NCBI GenBank assembly: GCA_946122785.1
Contig: CAMGYJ010000004.1
Coordinates: forward strand, 9,198,150 to 9,262,149
DNA length: 64,000 nt
From: Linum tenue
Taxonomy: Eukaryota; Streptophyta; Magnoliopsida; Malpighiales; Linaceae
Reading direction: 5' to 3'
Part shown: positions 11,226 to 22,776 of the stretch, in pieces
Layout of the letters: every line of letters starts with the position of its first letter
How positions within the stretch are numbered: position 1 is the stretch's first letter
Notes under the pieces: generated by a model
The model's input: the letters and a program-made list of their open reading frames with translations, nothing else
Told to the model about the DNA's origin: nothing
Databases searched by the model: none
Position numbers and translations under genes: made by a program

Positions 11226-11414
11226 TATTCTGCTAGCCGTTGGGAGTATGTGGCTTCGAGGTTTAAGCAGCTGCGACCGAGCATCATTACGGTGGTGGAG
11301 GAAGAGTGACTCGCCATGGACTACACCGCGAATTAAATCTCGAAAGAGCCCAAGTATAAACTCTAGCCGGGTGCAGTATAGGGCAAGCATGTTTAAATTG
11401 GAGGAATTTTACAA

Positions 11415-11700
11415 TGCTATATAGCATTGGTGCTATAAGGTTTTGCCTTTATGGTACAACTTAAAATAGTACATTTAACGTTATGGTATAACTTCAGATT
11501 GTACCTATACTTTTTGTACAAATTCTTTTATGGTACAACTTGAACTTTTACCTTTATGTGATGGTAAAACTTCAAGTTGTAAAGTTGTACCATAACATAA
11601 TAGTACAAATTTCTTTATGGTACAACTTGAACTTTTACATTTAACATTATGGTACAACTTTAAGCTGTACATTAAAGCACCAATATAGCATAGTAGAAGT
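11415..11700. repeat. Small foldback repeat with internal ATGGTACAACTT units
   Basis: The ends TGCTATATAGCATTGGTGCT and AGCACCAATATAGCA are inverted copies of one another. The inside is made of degenerate repeats of ATGGTACAACTT followed by AAA/TTTA spacers, in both orientations. It is probably a MITE, but I found no convincing target duplication. Confidence 0.5.
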
Positions 11701-11714
11701 GCTCGTTTTAATTG

Positions 11715-12778
11715 TCAAATTTGGGCCGGTCCATGTACTCCTACTTCAATCGCTTAGTTTGTTATCTAGCAAACGTTTTGGGTTTAAAACTAAGAAAACT
11801 ATTTTCCATAATTTGCCCTAGGTAGGTGACTCAACCGGCCAAGGAATCCAGCTCAACAAAGCCTCTTAACAAAAGTGAGAATTCTCTCTACCTAGGTCAA
11901 ATTGGCATAGTAATGAGAAATGAAGAACACAACCCAAGCATCATGAAAATACCTCAAACTTTGCATTAAACACAAACCCACACACATAGCATTCAATCCT
12001 TACAATCTATCACCTATTTCAAGCTGGGGTTTACAACACCCAAGTGAAGAGGTAGGCTATTCCATAGCTAGGTAAAGGAAATCAACAAAAAGGAGAGAAA
12101 GAACCATGAAGAGATGACAATCTTCCTTCCTTGTTGCTTGAATCTTCCTTGAGAAGAAGAAACCTTCAATCCTCTAGCTTAGGGCAAGCCCAAATCTCCT
12201 TCTTCCTCCTATGAATGTCACTTTTTCTCTCTAGAATAGGAAGAGGAAACCCTAATCTCTCACTAGAAACCCTCCTTTATTCTGAATACTAAAACTCTAC
12301 CAAAAGCTCTCCCCCTTTTCCTTCAACTCACTTCCCCTTTTATACCCAGATCGACGCCTGTTCACGGTCCTAGTTCACGACCGTGAACATTTGACCTGGA
12401 CCGTGAAGTCAAGCAGATTCGCACTGTTTCACTAAGTCACTTCACGGTTTAGGGCTGGAGTTCACAGTCTTGCGACCGTGAACTGGCTGGGCTCAAGTGC
12501 GATGGCAAACTGTTATGGAACCTCCGCGCTGCATGGTCTTGGGGCAATTGTCACGATCGCTTTTCTTCACTTTTTGGCACGTTTCGACTCCAATTATCAT
12601 GAAACTCGTCCTCGACCATTCTACACGTGCTAGGACCTAAAATATGACAAAACAAGCACAACCGAGCGTAAAATAGGTCAAGAGACAATGAAATGCAAAG
12701 TCAAACTCTCAAGAAATGAGGGGTAAAATGTGTGCATTTAGACCCGAATCAAGGAGGCATATTTGGACATCAACGGGG
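11715..12778 (-). repeat. LTR-like retroelement fragment, minus strand
   Basis: On the minus strand this segment has a promoter-like GGGTATAAAAGGGG (about 12333-12346), followed by a long non-coding purine/pyrimidine-rich leader and no extended frame. Inverted GTTCACGGTC / GACCGTGAAC motifs repeat near 12360-12480. This layout resembles a long LTR of the Athila/Tat kind, but a partner copy, primer site and target duplication are not visible. The right side abuts the solo LTR at 12784. Confidence 0.35.
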
Positions 12779-12783
12779 ATTTC

Positions 12784-15078
12784 TGTTACACCCCGGTATT
12801 TTAGATTTCGGTTCGATCGTAAATAATGATAGGGTCGACCATAAATAATGTAACAGTCCGATCTTTGGGTTAGGTTCGACCTTAATACGTGAACGGTTGA
12901 ATTAACGGTTACGTACTAAGGGTTGCAACCGCGAATTATAAATAATAATAATAAATAATAACTATTATTATTATTTTTATGCAAAAAAGGATGAGAGGGC
13001 CGAGCAGTCACAACTCCCAAAACCCTTTCTATTATTGTTATTAAAAAAAATACATGTATATATCAAAAGGGAGGAGGCGCCCCCAGCAGCAAAACCCTCC
13101 CCAATTAATTGTTTCCCCAGCCGAGAGACTCCCCGCCGCCCTGAATTGTTTGTTCGGCCAACCGAGCGTGAGGAATAAAGAGAAGAGGGAGCGCGCCCTG
13201 TTCCCGACCCCGATCCTATCCCTTCGTGTTACTAGATAAGGATAACGAACCCATTCGTGATTTCTAAATTCGATTCATTGATTGTCTAATACGAAGCTTG
13301 TATTTTATTAGCGGTGACATTTGAGGGTTCGATCAACGTCTCGGGCCATCCAATTATTCCTAGGCACGTTCTAGAGGTAAGGGAACTCGATCCCTTCGAG
13401 TTAGGTCGATTAATTTGGGGGTTTTTCGTGAGGTTGCAATTCTGGATTTTTAGCAACAGACTTTATAGGCTTTTAGTGACAGATTTTGGGTGTCACTAAA
13501 GCTGCTGGGAATTTCCAAGAACGTGTTTTGGATATTTTAAATTAAAATATCTGTGGGTGTTTATTTATAGGTTTAACAATTTTATAAATTGAGGGAGCTC
13601 TAGGAGATGACTGAAATTTAATTTGGAGAATTTTGAAGAATTATTACTATTTTTAGAAATTGGTTGAATGTTCATTTTAATTAAAAAAAATTATTGCCGA
13701 GGGATTTCAGGGGTTTGATAATTTTCCTTGGTACTAGTTCTCATGATTGACATGGAAAAATTATTCTCCGAATTTGTTCAGAAGGTTCAAGTAAGTGAAA
13801 AATTCGTCCAAGACGAAATTAATTAGAAAAATGATCAGTTTTGTGGGGATTATCTCTAGAAAAATTGTTAAAGGAGGTTAAGGGATCTTTGGAGTGAGGT
13901 TTGAGAATGAGACTTTCAGGAGAGGGTGTCTGGGTAAATAAAAAGGGGTTTTAAATTGAGAAAAGTCATATAAGGAAATGGATTCTTATTAATAGGTTTC
14001 CCCAAGACAATCCGGCTAAGGAGGGGTTTCTTCGAGGAAGGAATCGAGGATTCATCTTTTCAAGGTGAGTGTAAAGGGGGTAAAATCTTTGTCGTAGGTC
14101 TTTTAGTTTATGCTTTTCGTTCAAGTTATTAATTAGTTAATTTTTTAGTAATGTGCGATATGTGTGTGAGGCATCCCACCGCCTATAAGGGTGGAGGCAC
14201 GCATTGTGCTATGTATGAATGTGTGGTTGTAATAGTTGGTTAGTGGTAAGATGAACCCCCGAGCGGTTGGGCCACTACTGGACGCGGTAGATGGTTGGAT
14301 CACTGCTGGACAGCGAGACGTAACACAGTAGTTGATCGTGTTTGTTGGGGTCACTACTGGACGGCGAGACGTAACTCAGTAGTTGACCGGGCATGGACTG
14401 GACGGCGAGACGTAACACAGTGCCATTGCCGAGTTTGGGTATGCAACTGGACGGCGAGACGTAACGCGGTTGGCATACTAGGGTAGGGACACTAGACGAC
14501 GAGACGTAACGCGGTGGTCCCTAGTGTTGGTATATGTGGATTAAGAATATAAGTAAGGAAATTCTAAAGATAAGATAGGAGTAGAGATCTCTTATAGACT
14601 ATTTGATAACAAAGTAGAAGGGATAAAAGCGAGAACGACTTTTGTCTAAGTCAAGAACCCTAATAACGTGTTTAGTAAGGGGTTTCTTAGGACGAAGACC
14701 TTAGGGAGTAACGACGAGACAGACCCCTTCTCACTCACCAGGTCGATGAAGGGTTAGCAGAGGCGGATGTCGAGAAGAGGCAAGGCGAGGCGAGTAGCTG
14801 CACCAGCATTGATGAGAAGTCAAGGAACTCGTGAAACGTCAGAGCTAGAATAGTTTAATTTCTTTGTTACATGGTTAGGAGTGTAAACTGGAGATTATGA
14901 GTTCATTCATTTTAAGTATTGGGATTGTAATTTGCCCAAGTGTTCAGTCTTTTTGTTTGAAAATCTTAAACATTGTGGTTGTTGGTTTTGACTTGTAAAC
15001 CTGTTTTGGGTTGCTCCGGAGTAACCGGTTTGTGATTTGAGTTATGGTTTGGTTTTCAAAAAGGATCGGGTCATTTCA
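12784..15078 (+). mobile_element. Solo LTR of a Ty3/gypsy element (Tekay/Del-like ends)
   Basis: The 2295-bp segment starts TGTTACACCCCGG and ends GGGTCATTTCA. It is flanked by the exact 5-bp duplication ATTTC at 12779-12783 and 15079-15083. TGTnACACCCC starts and long LTRs are usual for Tekay/Del chromoviruses. No primer site or internal coding region follows, so unequal recombination between the two LTRs has removed the body. It sits inside the older MULE-like element. It contains the hairpin array at 14298-14522. Confidence 0.88.
14298..14522 (+). repeat. Array of five hairpins with a constant apex and variable stems
   Basis: Five units, at 14298-14337, 14350-14387, 14393-14426, 14439-14478 and 14485-14522, share the apex GACGGCGAGACGTAAC (small variants in units 1 and 5). 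Each is enclosed by a different stem that still pairs: GATCA/TGATC, GTCACTACTG/CAGTAG-TTGAC, ATGG-ACTG/CAGT-GCCAT, GTATGC-AACTG/CGGTT-GGCATAC, AGGGAC/GTCCCT. A degenerate sixth unit lacking most of the apex lies just upstream (about 14271-14296). Changing stems with retained pairing suggest a folded RNA or DNA structure. Confidence 0.85.
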
Positions 15079-15772
15079 ATTTCATCAGGGGATTCGACGA
15101 GTGCTTGTAGTGGTTTAGTGTTTACTTCGAGTGACGAGCGCTTGATGAGGGAGAGAGAAGTCGGAAGGCCAATTTTGGATCTGCTGGCGTGTCCGTCGGC
15201 ATAGTTGACAGAGACGAGGGAGACCGCAAGCGTGGTCGGCGTGCAGAGTGAGTGACGGCGTGAAGGCGTTGCCAGCGATAGATCCGCTTCCGTTGCAAAT
15301 TAGGAGAGAAGAAGATAGGGATTTCAAGATTGGCCTGATTATGTTTAATTTTTGTTTTAATTAAGATCATAATTTGATTGTTCCGGGAAGATTATGTTTG
15401 ATTTGGAGTTGTGGTTGGGTAGCAGATGTGAGAGCTCTCTGTCGAAGAAGAGGTTGGGGAGTAGACGGAGGGGAGTTGTTTTTCAAAAAATTTCAAATTT
15501 TGTTTTAATTTAATTCTAATAATTAAAAAATAGAAAATATGTGTAAATTTTGATTATTTTAATAATTTTAATGATGACCGGACAATGACATGGCGGGTTG
15601 ACCGTTAGTCAACTATCTTGATCGTCCAAGATAACAGTAAAATCTCGCGTTTGACCAATTTCATAATTGTGATGCATAGTTGATGCCACAAAGTTATAGA
15701 TCGAAAAGATTGGTCATGATGTTTAATATGTGAAAAGTTCGAGCTATACAAATATATTAACCCAAGATAAAA

Positions 15773-17172
15773 TGTCAAATATAATCTCAAAATTTGACAT
15801 TACAGAGCTGGTCTCATTCGAGTTGCTTTGACATTTTGGCACTACATTGAAGTTGGTCTAAGATCCTAGATCTAACTAGGAAGGATAAAAATCACCATAC
15901 TCGTGAATGCCCACAATAATTCGAAGGGATTGGATACAACTCATATATGAAAGAATTTTTAATGGGTATGAGTAAACTGCGAACGTGAATACTGTAAGTG
16001 ATGGATGTATATGATTTTCTCATTATCTAACCGAATCCGTCCGTTCATATATATGCATATATATTTTGTGTAAAATTGATCGTTATTTTTCTCAACAGAT
16101 TTAATATGGATTATACACATATAATATGTTCATGAAATTATATTATTTTTAATTAATTTCCTTCATTCTAATAATTTATTGTGATATTTTTTCACTTATT
16201 TAAATTTAATATACATGTAATTATTAACATATTGATTGAAATTATAAAGAGAAATTATTAAGATAATAGTGAATATCCTAAATCTAATTGAAGTATGAGT
16301 ATAGTTTTAATATTCTACCTTATTCTTATACAAACATCCGTATGGATAAAATTCAAGTAGATGTCCACCCATCTAGAATACTGTCGCCAATAATCAGTGG
16401 CTCAGTGCAACTTCCCCGAGCAATGTTTCAACGTGAGTGGAGAGAATAAACGACGAGACAGATACACAACACATACATGAGATCTATTTTGGATCCTCTG
16501 ACTGGAAATCCAAGCCCAGTATATCCATCGAGGGCCCATATCTAGTACCCGTACCACGTAGACTTGGGCCACCGACCCACAACTGGAAAACGAATGAGAC
16601 TCGGACGGCAGAGATCAAACCATCACATCTTCCGGCCCCTCGAGATCCGCGACGCCTCCTGTTGAAAGCAGACAATCCTTCCAGTTCCTCTCTGACTGCT
16701 GCTGGAAAAGAAAACAACCTCGTGAGTAAGCAGAAAGCAAAGCAAAGAAGGTGAAAATTGGGGGAATGGATCAGGTCAGTAACCTTATGGTGAGTAACCA
16801 TGAGTAACCCGTCCACATCAGCATGACATCAGCATACTCTCTCTCATGAAAAGCCTTTAATTTTTCCCTCTTTAATCTTTGACGGACGATTTCTCGCTCA
16901 TTTTAAGTCGAAATTTAATTTTTTTTTGCACAGTTAGATCAGATTAATTGTGCTCTTCAAAATGATATCCACTTTAATATATTTTTCGAACAAAAAAAAT
17001 TGAGCCATTTTTTACCATCCTATACCATATGATATTGACTGGTATTGAAATAAAAGCATACCTATGTTTTGAAAAACGTACCATGGTGGTATGAACAAAT
17101 CAATACTGTAGGATGGTTGAATACATGATAGTAGAAGTATATTAATTGTAATTTACGACTTTTAACATTGTA
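15773..17172. other. AT-rich intergenic stretch, no gene seen
   Basis: No supported gene. A GC-richer island at about 16480-16760 has short frames on both strands without recognisable features. Confidence 0.45.
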
Positions 17173-17500
17173 TACCACACAATACCACCCCCGTACCAGG
17201 GTGGTATTGTATGGTATTGTGTGGTATTTTTTGGTCCTGTAATTTGTTCACCCAGAAATTTGTAAATCCAATAGATCATGATGAACTCGTCCCTTCTGTG
17301 CAAACGTTTTCAAAAACGAATTAAAAACGAAGAAGATACCATACAATACCACCCCGTACCAGGGTGGTATTGTATGGTATTGTGTGGTATTTTTTTGTCT
17401 TGTAATTTGTTCACCCAGAAATGTGTAGATCCAGTAGATCATGATGAACTCATCCCTGCTGTGCAAACATTTTCAAAAACGAATTAAAAACGAAGAAGAT
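17173..17500. repeat. Two tandem copies of a ~164-bp unit with internal palindromes
   Basis: The segment at about 17173-17336 is repeated at 17337-17500 with few changes (for example GTACCAGGGTGG at 17193 and 17356). Each copy begins with a near-palindrome made of ATACCACC...GTACC...GGTGGTAT, and then carries an identical 80-bp non-coding stretch. A third decayed ATACCATATGG motif follows. Confidence 0.8.
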
Positions 17501-18162
17501 ACCATATGGTATGCAGTTGGTACCGAGAGGCCATAATTTTTTTTTTTCCTAAAAAAATATTGAAAATTGATCTCATTTTGTAGAGCACGGTGAACTCGTT
17601 CCATCTGTGCAAAAAAAATTAAAATCCGAGTTAAAACGAAAAAGATATGAGTCAATTAAGAAAGCTAGTGAAAATAAAAATAGCCTTTAATTCTCCATCC
17701 TTAGATCTGAATTTTCTAAATGAAGGGTCCAGATTTGGTTATTGATAGGTGCATAACCCATGGTTATGCACCCTATCTTGAGCCGAAAATTGGATAAAAG
17801 ATTAGTGCGGTAATAAAGTAAAAAAAAAAAAAATGGGAAAAGAAAGCCGCGTGCGGTTGTTTACTTTTGGTAATTTCCGTGCGCTCGTCGCTTTTTCAGT
17901 TTGGAAACCCTTTTGGCATTATTATTTAATTATTGGGTTCATGGTTGTGCGTTGTTTGGATTCCAAAGAGCCAGAGGATCCTAGATTAGCAGGTTAGATA
18001 ATGACAAATCCACCTTTAATCTCACTTCACTTCATTCATGGTGTTAATTACGTGTCTCCAGAATTTGGTGACAGAATGTGGCAAGATTGTTATCCTGCCC
18101 AAATTGCTGATGTAATTGCCCTAGAGGCGAGTTTTTGATTCCAATGAAATCAGTTTGAGTCG

Positions 18163-18775
18163 AATGGTTAAAGGTCATCCTAAAAATTACTAATAATCGT
18201 CCTAAATTAATATGTAATTTACTGAATTGCCCATTTTGAATTTCAAAATCAAACAGCCCCTCCCCTTCCATAAATCTAAAAAAAAAGATAAACCAAAATC
18301 CAACAAATTATCTTATGGACCGAACCATAAATCGTAGTAAAAGAATAGAAAATTATTAATATAAACCAAACAAATCCTAAAAAATCCAAAACCCTTCAAC
18401 CGAAGCCAATTTCGGTTGTACCATGGCTCAACCTAAGGCAATTTTCGGTTGTACCATGGACCAACCGACCTTCGGTTGGTCCATGGTACAACCGAAATTG
18501 GCTTCGGTTGAAGGGTTTTGGGTTTTTTTGAAAAAAAAATATTCGGAATTTTACCTCGTCGGAGTTGCTACTCGTGATTCGGACGTATTCCCAACGATTA
18601 CGACTCGAGAATGTCAACGATGAATTCGAGAGTGGGAAATTGAGTGTTTTTCAAAAAAATTTTATAGTCAAAGTGATGTTTGTTTGTTAAAGATGCCAAA
18701 GGATTAAAAGCGTAACTTTGTTATTTTTTTAGGACGATCAGTAGTAATTTTAAGGACGACCTTTATCAATTTCCT
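18163..18775. mobile_element. Foldback/MITE-like element with a perfect inner palindrome
   Basis: Outer inverted arms read AAAGGTCATCCTAAAAATTAC on the left (about 18169) and AAAGGTCGTCCTTAAAATTAC on the complement of the right (about 18766), with a further GATCGTCCTAAA match. Inside, two exact 41-bp arms (18386-18426 and 18481-18521) form a palindrome around a 54-nt loop. No target duplication is clear, so the class is unknown. Confidence 0.55.
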
Positions 18776-18973
18776 AAAAAAAACATTGCGCGACTCCTGA
18801 ATCTCCATGTATGGTCTCTCTAATGAGAGAGGTTAACGGTTTGAATTATTTGTGCTGTGTTTCTAATATATTTTGTAGATGTATTTGTTCAAATTTGTGT
18901 TAATACGATCTAATTCGTTGTGATATTATGCATGTATAAAGTGCAGGGTGATAAAGAATGAGCTAACATGTGT

Positions 18974-20086
18974 CTAGGAATGGCAATGAGGCAGGTAAGG
19001 GGCGAGTTTCTTGGTCCCAGATAGGAATGGCAATAAAACCCGAACCCACAGGTACCCACCCGACCCAACCCGGTCAACGCGGGTAAAACCTGTGTTGACG
19101 GGTTTTGGGCCGAGTTCGGGTTTAAACCCGCTACACTATTCACCGGGTTGGGTTTGGGTTTAGGTAAACCCGCTCCATGGGTACCCGCCCACACATATAA
19201 TTATTTTCCCGGTATATTTAATATTCTAAATAATATATCTTCTTTAAACAACTAATATTATTTATATTTGTGGAGACATGTATGATTTGTTATTTCTAAT
19301 TGTTTAGAATGAAGTTGATATTATTGAGTGGAGAGTGACGAAACTTATTTGACGAGGAAAAAGATTTCAATTAATCTTGTTGTTTATAGAGGTTTATCTT
19401 TAATTTTGAACAATTTGTATTGATCATTTGCGGTTTGCTTGTATGTTTTAGATTGGTGTTTTTTGTATGAATAATTTGTATGAGAAAATTGATGTTAAAT
19501 TTTTATGTTGAAATAAATTTGTCATTGTAAATTTTTTACCACAAAAATCTACGGGTACCCATGAACCCGCGGATACCCAGCAGGTTGGGTTTGAGTTTTT
19601 CAAACCCAGCGGGTTTTACCCTGGATTTTTTTGGCGGATAAACCCATGGGTTTGGGTTTCACAAAACCCGCCCCAACCCGACCCATTGCCATCCCTAGTC
19701 CCAGACTCGCCTCGTGGCAGGAAGGGTCCAGGTGGGGTAATTTATCACACGTCGCAGGTCGATCCAATGTGTATGCAATTTATATGAAAAATATTAGAAA
19801 TATTCGTTATTTTTATTATAAGATCAAGAAAACAAACAATATTATGATAAGTATAGTTAAATTATCAGAGAAATTAAGGTTTTCACTAATTTTCAACTTT
19901 ATTATAGCTAAATTATGATGTAATAAAAGAAAAATCATAAGTAATTTGACTAAGATTACATGTAATTTAGGCAAGAACGGATCAAAAATGGGGCGGATCA
20001 GGACAGGTTGATGAGAGTACCCATTCCCGTTCCCAAACAGGACAAAGAGATCGGATAAAACGGATGAGGTCGAAATTTCCATCCCT
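18974..20086. mobile_element. Older hAT-like element hosting a younger one
   Basis: TAGGAATGGCAATGAGGC at 18974 and the complementary TTCCATCCCTA ending near 20086 look like a pair of hAT MITE termini of the same family as the inner element at 19022-19697. The flanking 8-bp sequences do not match, so this outer element is tentative. Confidence 0.35.
19022..19697. mobile_element. hAT MITE with 8-bp target duplication
   Basis: The terminal repeats are TAGGAATGGCAA and the complement of TAGGGATGGCAA. The exact duplication GTCCCAGA lies on both sides (19014-19021 and 19698-19705). Subterminal regions are rich in ACCCGAACCC / GGGTTTGGGTT motifs. The interior is AT-rich and non-coding. Confidence 0.85.
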
Positions 20087-21007
20087 ACGTACATGCATCC
20101 AATCGCTCGTTTTGTAGAATACATGACCAAGTTGTATATATGTGATAAATGAGTGACCAGGTTGACTAAAAACCCTACTTTTTTCAGAGAGGGAAAGAGA
20201 GAGAATTCAAAAACCCTCTGCAAGCTCTGCAACTTCGACAGATTCCCCGCCCACTTCCCCAGAGGAAAGAAAGAAATAATTTCACGGAGGAAGAGAAAGA
20301 AAATAAACCATCAAAGGGAGCAGAAAAATCCCCAAAGCCCACGTTTCCACGCCCACGAACGCCAACAACTGCACACGAAACCACAACCCGCGTCTCCACC
20401 TCTCCCTCTCTCTATCTCCCGTCCTGTCTTTGTCTCTTTTCTCTGGTAAAGCAAACTTTTTTTTGGAAACTTTGCACTTCCATCAATGCCTTTCTTGATC
20501 CTAAAAATCTCGTCTCCACCAGAACATTGATCAAGACCCACCCCTGCTTCAACTCAAGCGAGCTACAGGTTTCACTCAAGTTTCTTGCTATGCTCGTCCC
20601 TCTTTCTCTTGTTCTGCTAGAAAAGCTCGTGGTGGGTTTTTTTTCCTTGTCTGTCTCTGGGTTTTAAGTCTTGTTAGTGTTTGTTGAAAGTCCAGTGTGA
20701 AGTTTGATTCGTGGTTGGAGGTCAAAGTTTGGAACTTTCTATCTGGGGCGGGTTCTATTTCTGTGAAGCTGTTCAGTATTTCTTTAATCAAGGGTGTTTC
20801 AGGGCACTACAAACGCTACCCATTTGCCAGGGTTTCAGGGAATTGGCCAGGATTCCCGGGGAAATTTCTTAGCTGTTGTTGGTAGGCATTTTGGGAACCG
20901 TTCATTTAATCGCATTAGTTTTTCCTATTTTTAGTTCAAATCATTCCTAGATCTGCTACGACCAGGGGTTTTATTATACTTGTTTTGAGTTTTGAGCAAG
21001 CAAAGGG

Positions 21008-22336
21008 ATGGAGTGTGCGCCCGCTAAACCCTTAAAGCCGCCTTCAAACATAACGGAGATGGTCTCCAAGCTTGCCAAAGTTTGCAGATTGAGATCCATT
21101 GGTGTGTTCTCCGGTGAAAACCCACATAACCAAACAAATCCCGCCGGCATTTGCAATCCCCGTTTGATGGGTGAGAGCAGCAGCAGCGATGCCAGTGGGG
21201 GAACAGATTCCGGCCGTGCTGGTGGGAAGGATGGAGTTCGTGCTCAACCTGCAGTGGTTCCTGCGAGTAAGAGCGGGAAATTGAGCGGTGGTGACAAGGA
21301 TATTGTCAAGCTGTTTGACTCGGTTTCGGCTCTGAAATTGGCGTACATTCAGCTTCAGGAAGCTCATATTCCTTACAACCCTGACAAGATTCTAGCTGCT
21401 GATGAAATAGTCATGTCTCAGTTCCAAACTCTCTGCAACATTAGAAGGTCGGTTAAGGAGAAGCAGTTTGAGAAGGCGAAGCTGGAGTCTTCTCGTTTGG
21501 GCTCGCTGCGTGCTGAAGTTGAAGCTAAAGAGAGGGTCTTGGAGCAACTGAAGTCTCAAACTGGGGCTAGAGATGCTGAGATTGCACGATTGAGGGAGCA
21601 ACTTCATGATTTGGACACTTCCAATTTACTGTTGGTCGAGACTATGAAGGCAAGAAGCTTGGAGAAAAGGAGTTGGAAGGTTGTGGATGCTGTGATGTTT
21701 GAGGAAATCTTCAGATTGGCTTGTAAGTCAATTCATGATTTTGCAAAGCCGATGATCAACCTGATGAAAGCTTCAGGGTGGGATCTAGACTTGGCTGCCG
21801 ATGCAGTTGTGAAAGGGGCGACTTATGCCAAAAGGTCGCATAAGAAGTATGCATTCGAAGCATATGTTTCTCGGAGAATGTTCCATGGGATGTCACTCAA
21901 GTCATGTAATGTGGATGATGTTATGAGGTACGATGATCCTATTGAGTCTCTGATAGAGAATCCTAACTCAGGGTTCGCCAACTTCTGTGGGAAAAAGTAC
22001 CTGTTCGTTGTTCATCCGGTGATGGAGATATGTTTCTTTAGGAATTTGGATCATAGGATGCTGGTGATCAGTGGGAAGCATCCAAGAACACCGCTGTACC
22101 AAATCTTTGTGAGAATGGCAAAGTGGATTTGGGTTCTACAGGGAGTTGCCACATCGATCGATCCCCAGGCTAAGGTGTTTGCAGTAAGCAGTGGAAGTGA
22201 ATTCTCTGATGTTTATATGGAATCTGTTGAAGAGAAGTCAGAGTCCAACTGTAAAGTTGAATTCATGGTGATGCCTGGCTTCAGAATTGGGGACAAATTG
22301 GTTAAATCTCGGGTTTATCTTTCGAAACCAAAATGA
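21008..22336 (+). CDS. DUF641 / GIL1-IRKI family protein
   Basis: An uninterrupted 442-residue frame. It opens with a short conserved box (SNITEMVSKLAKVCRLRSIGV, about 13-33), has a Ser/Gly-rich linker, then the DUF641 domain starting at KDIVKLFDSVSALKLAYIQLQ (about residue 97), followed by a coiled coil to about 210. The C-terminal half (from about 225) carries the conserved HDFAKPMINLMKASGWDLD and SRMFHGM-like segments and ends with a compact region, PGFRIGDKLVKSRVYL. This is the architecture of plant GIL1 (GRAVITROPIC IN THE LIGHT 1) and related proteins, which influence growth direction and root development; the biochemical function is not known. The length fits short family members. The start at 21008 is the first in-frame ATG before the conserved box. 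The leader (about 20.2-21.0 kb) is long and may hold an intron. The 3' end shows AATGTAAATATG-type polyadenylation context near 22600. Confidence 0.9.
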   Translation: MECAPAKPLKPPSNITEMVSKLAKVCRLRSIGVFSGENPHNQTNPAGICNPRLMGESSSSDASGGTDSGRAGGKDGVRAQPAVVPASKSGKLSGGDKDIVKLFDSVSALKLAYIQLQEAHIPYNPDKILAADEIVMSQFQTLCNIRRSVKEKQFEKAKLESSRLGSLRAEVEAKERVLEQLKSQTGARDAEIARLREQLHDLDTSNLLLVETMKARSLEKRSWKVVDAVMFEEIFRLACKSIHDFAKPMINLMKASGWDLDLAADAVVKGATYAKRSHKKYAFEAYVSRRMFHGMSLKSCNVDDVMRYDDPIESLIENPNSGFANFCGKKYLFVVHPVMEICFFRNLDHRMLVISGKHPRTPLYQIFVRMAKWIWVLQGVATSIDPQAKVFAVSSGSEFSDVYMESVEEKSESNCKVEFMVMPGFRIGDKLVKSRVYLSKPK

Positions 22337-22776
22337 TTCATTCTCCTGTAACTTGCTAGAATGGAGATGCTCTTGTTGACACGGGTAACGTTGTGAAGCC
22401 TGCTATTCACCTCCTCTTATTAAATGTGTTTATATGCTTTAGAATCGAGCTAGTTATGAGTTGCTTTTCCAGAGTGCTTCAATTGTAGGTAGCGTAAGAA
22501 GGAAAACAGCAGCAGCAGATGCTGGTAGTTGTTCTATAACGAGTCTGTTGTCAGGTTCCAGGAAACGCCCTTATATATACTTGTTGACCTGTAAATGTAA
22601 ATATGAACTAGTACTCGCCAGTTGCCAATGAGCGTATTGTATTCGAATACAATGTTGATATGAATTAGTTCTAGACTACAGTAAAAAAATTGCTTTGAGA
22701 ACACAGCATGATTTGACTAGGGAGTAACAAGTAGTTGATGCAGAAGAAATGGAGAAAAAGAAGGAAAGAATTGGCA

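Larger units (their letters stand above)
10665..15763. mobile_element. 5.1 kb non-autonomous MULE-like element with nested insertions
   Basis: Terminal inverted repeats of at least 165 bp, close to 90% identical by eye, start GGGTTAATATATTTGTAT at 10665 and end with its complement at 15763. The 9-bp flanks TAGTTAAAA (10656-10664) and AAGATAAAA (15764-15772) match at 7 of 9 positions, a decayed MULE-type target duplication. Near the inside of each arm lies a conserved segment with TTGACCG and GTCAAC motifs, shared with the smaller elements at 25960 and 57062. No transposase is encoded. A solo LTR, an LTR-like fragment and a small repeat account for most of the interior, leaving roughly 1.4 kb of original core. 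Confidence 0.72.

Noticed and set aside
14145..14486. Frames with repeated WTARRN units
   Set aside because: Translation of the hairpin repeats inside the solo LTR; not a protein gene.
14271..14526. Regularly spaced hairpins considered as a CRISPR-like array
   Set aside because: The constant part is the loop, the variable part forms its stem, the genome is plant and the array lies in an LTR; nothing links it to CRISPR.
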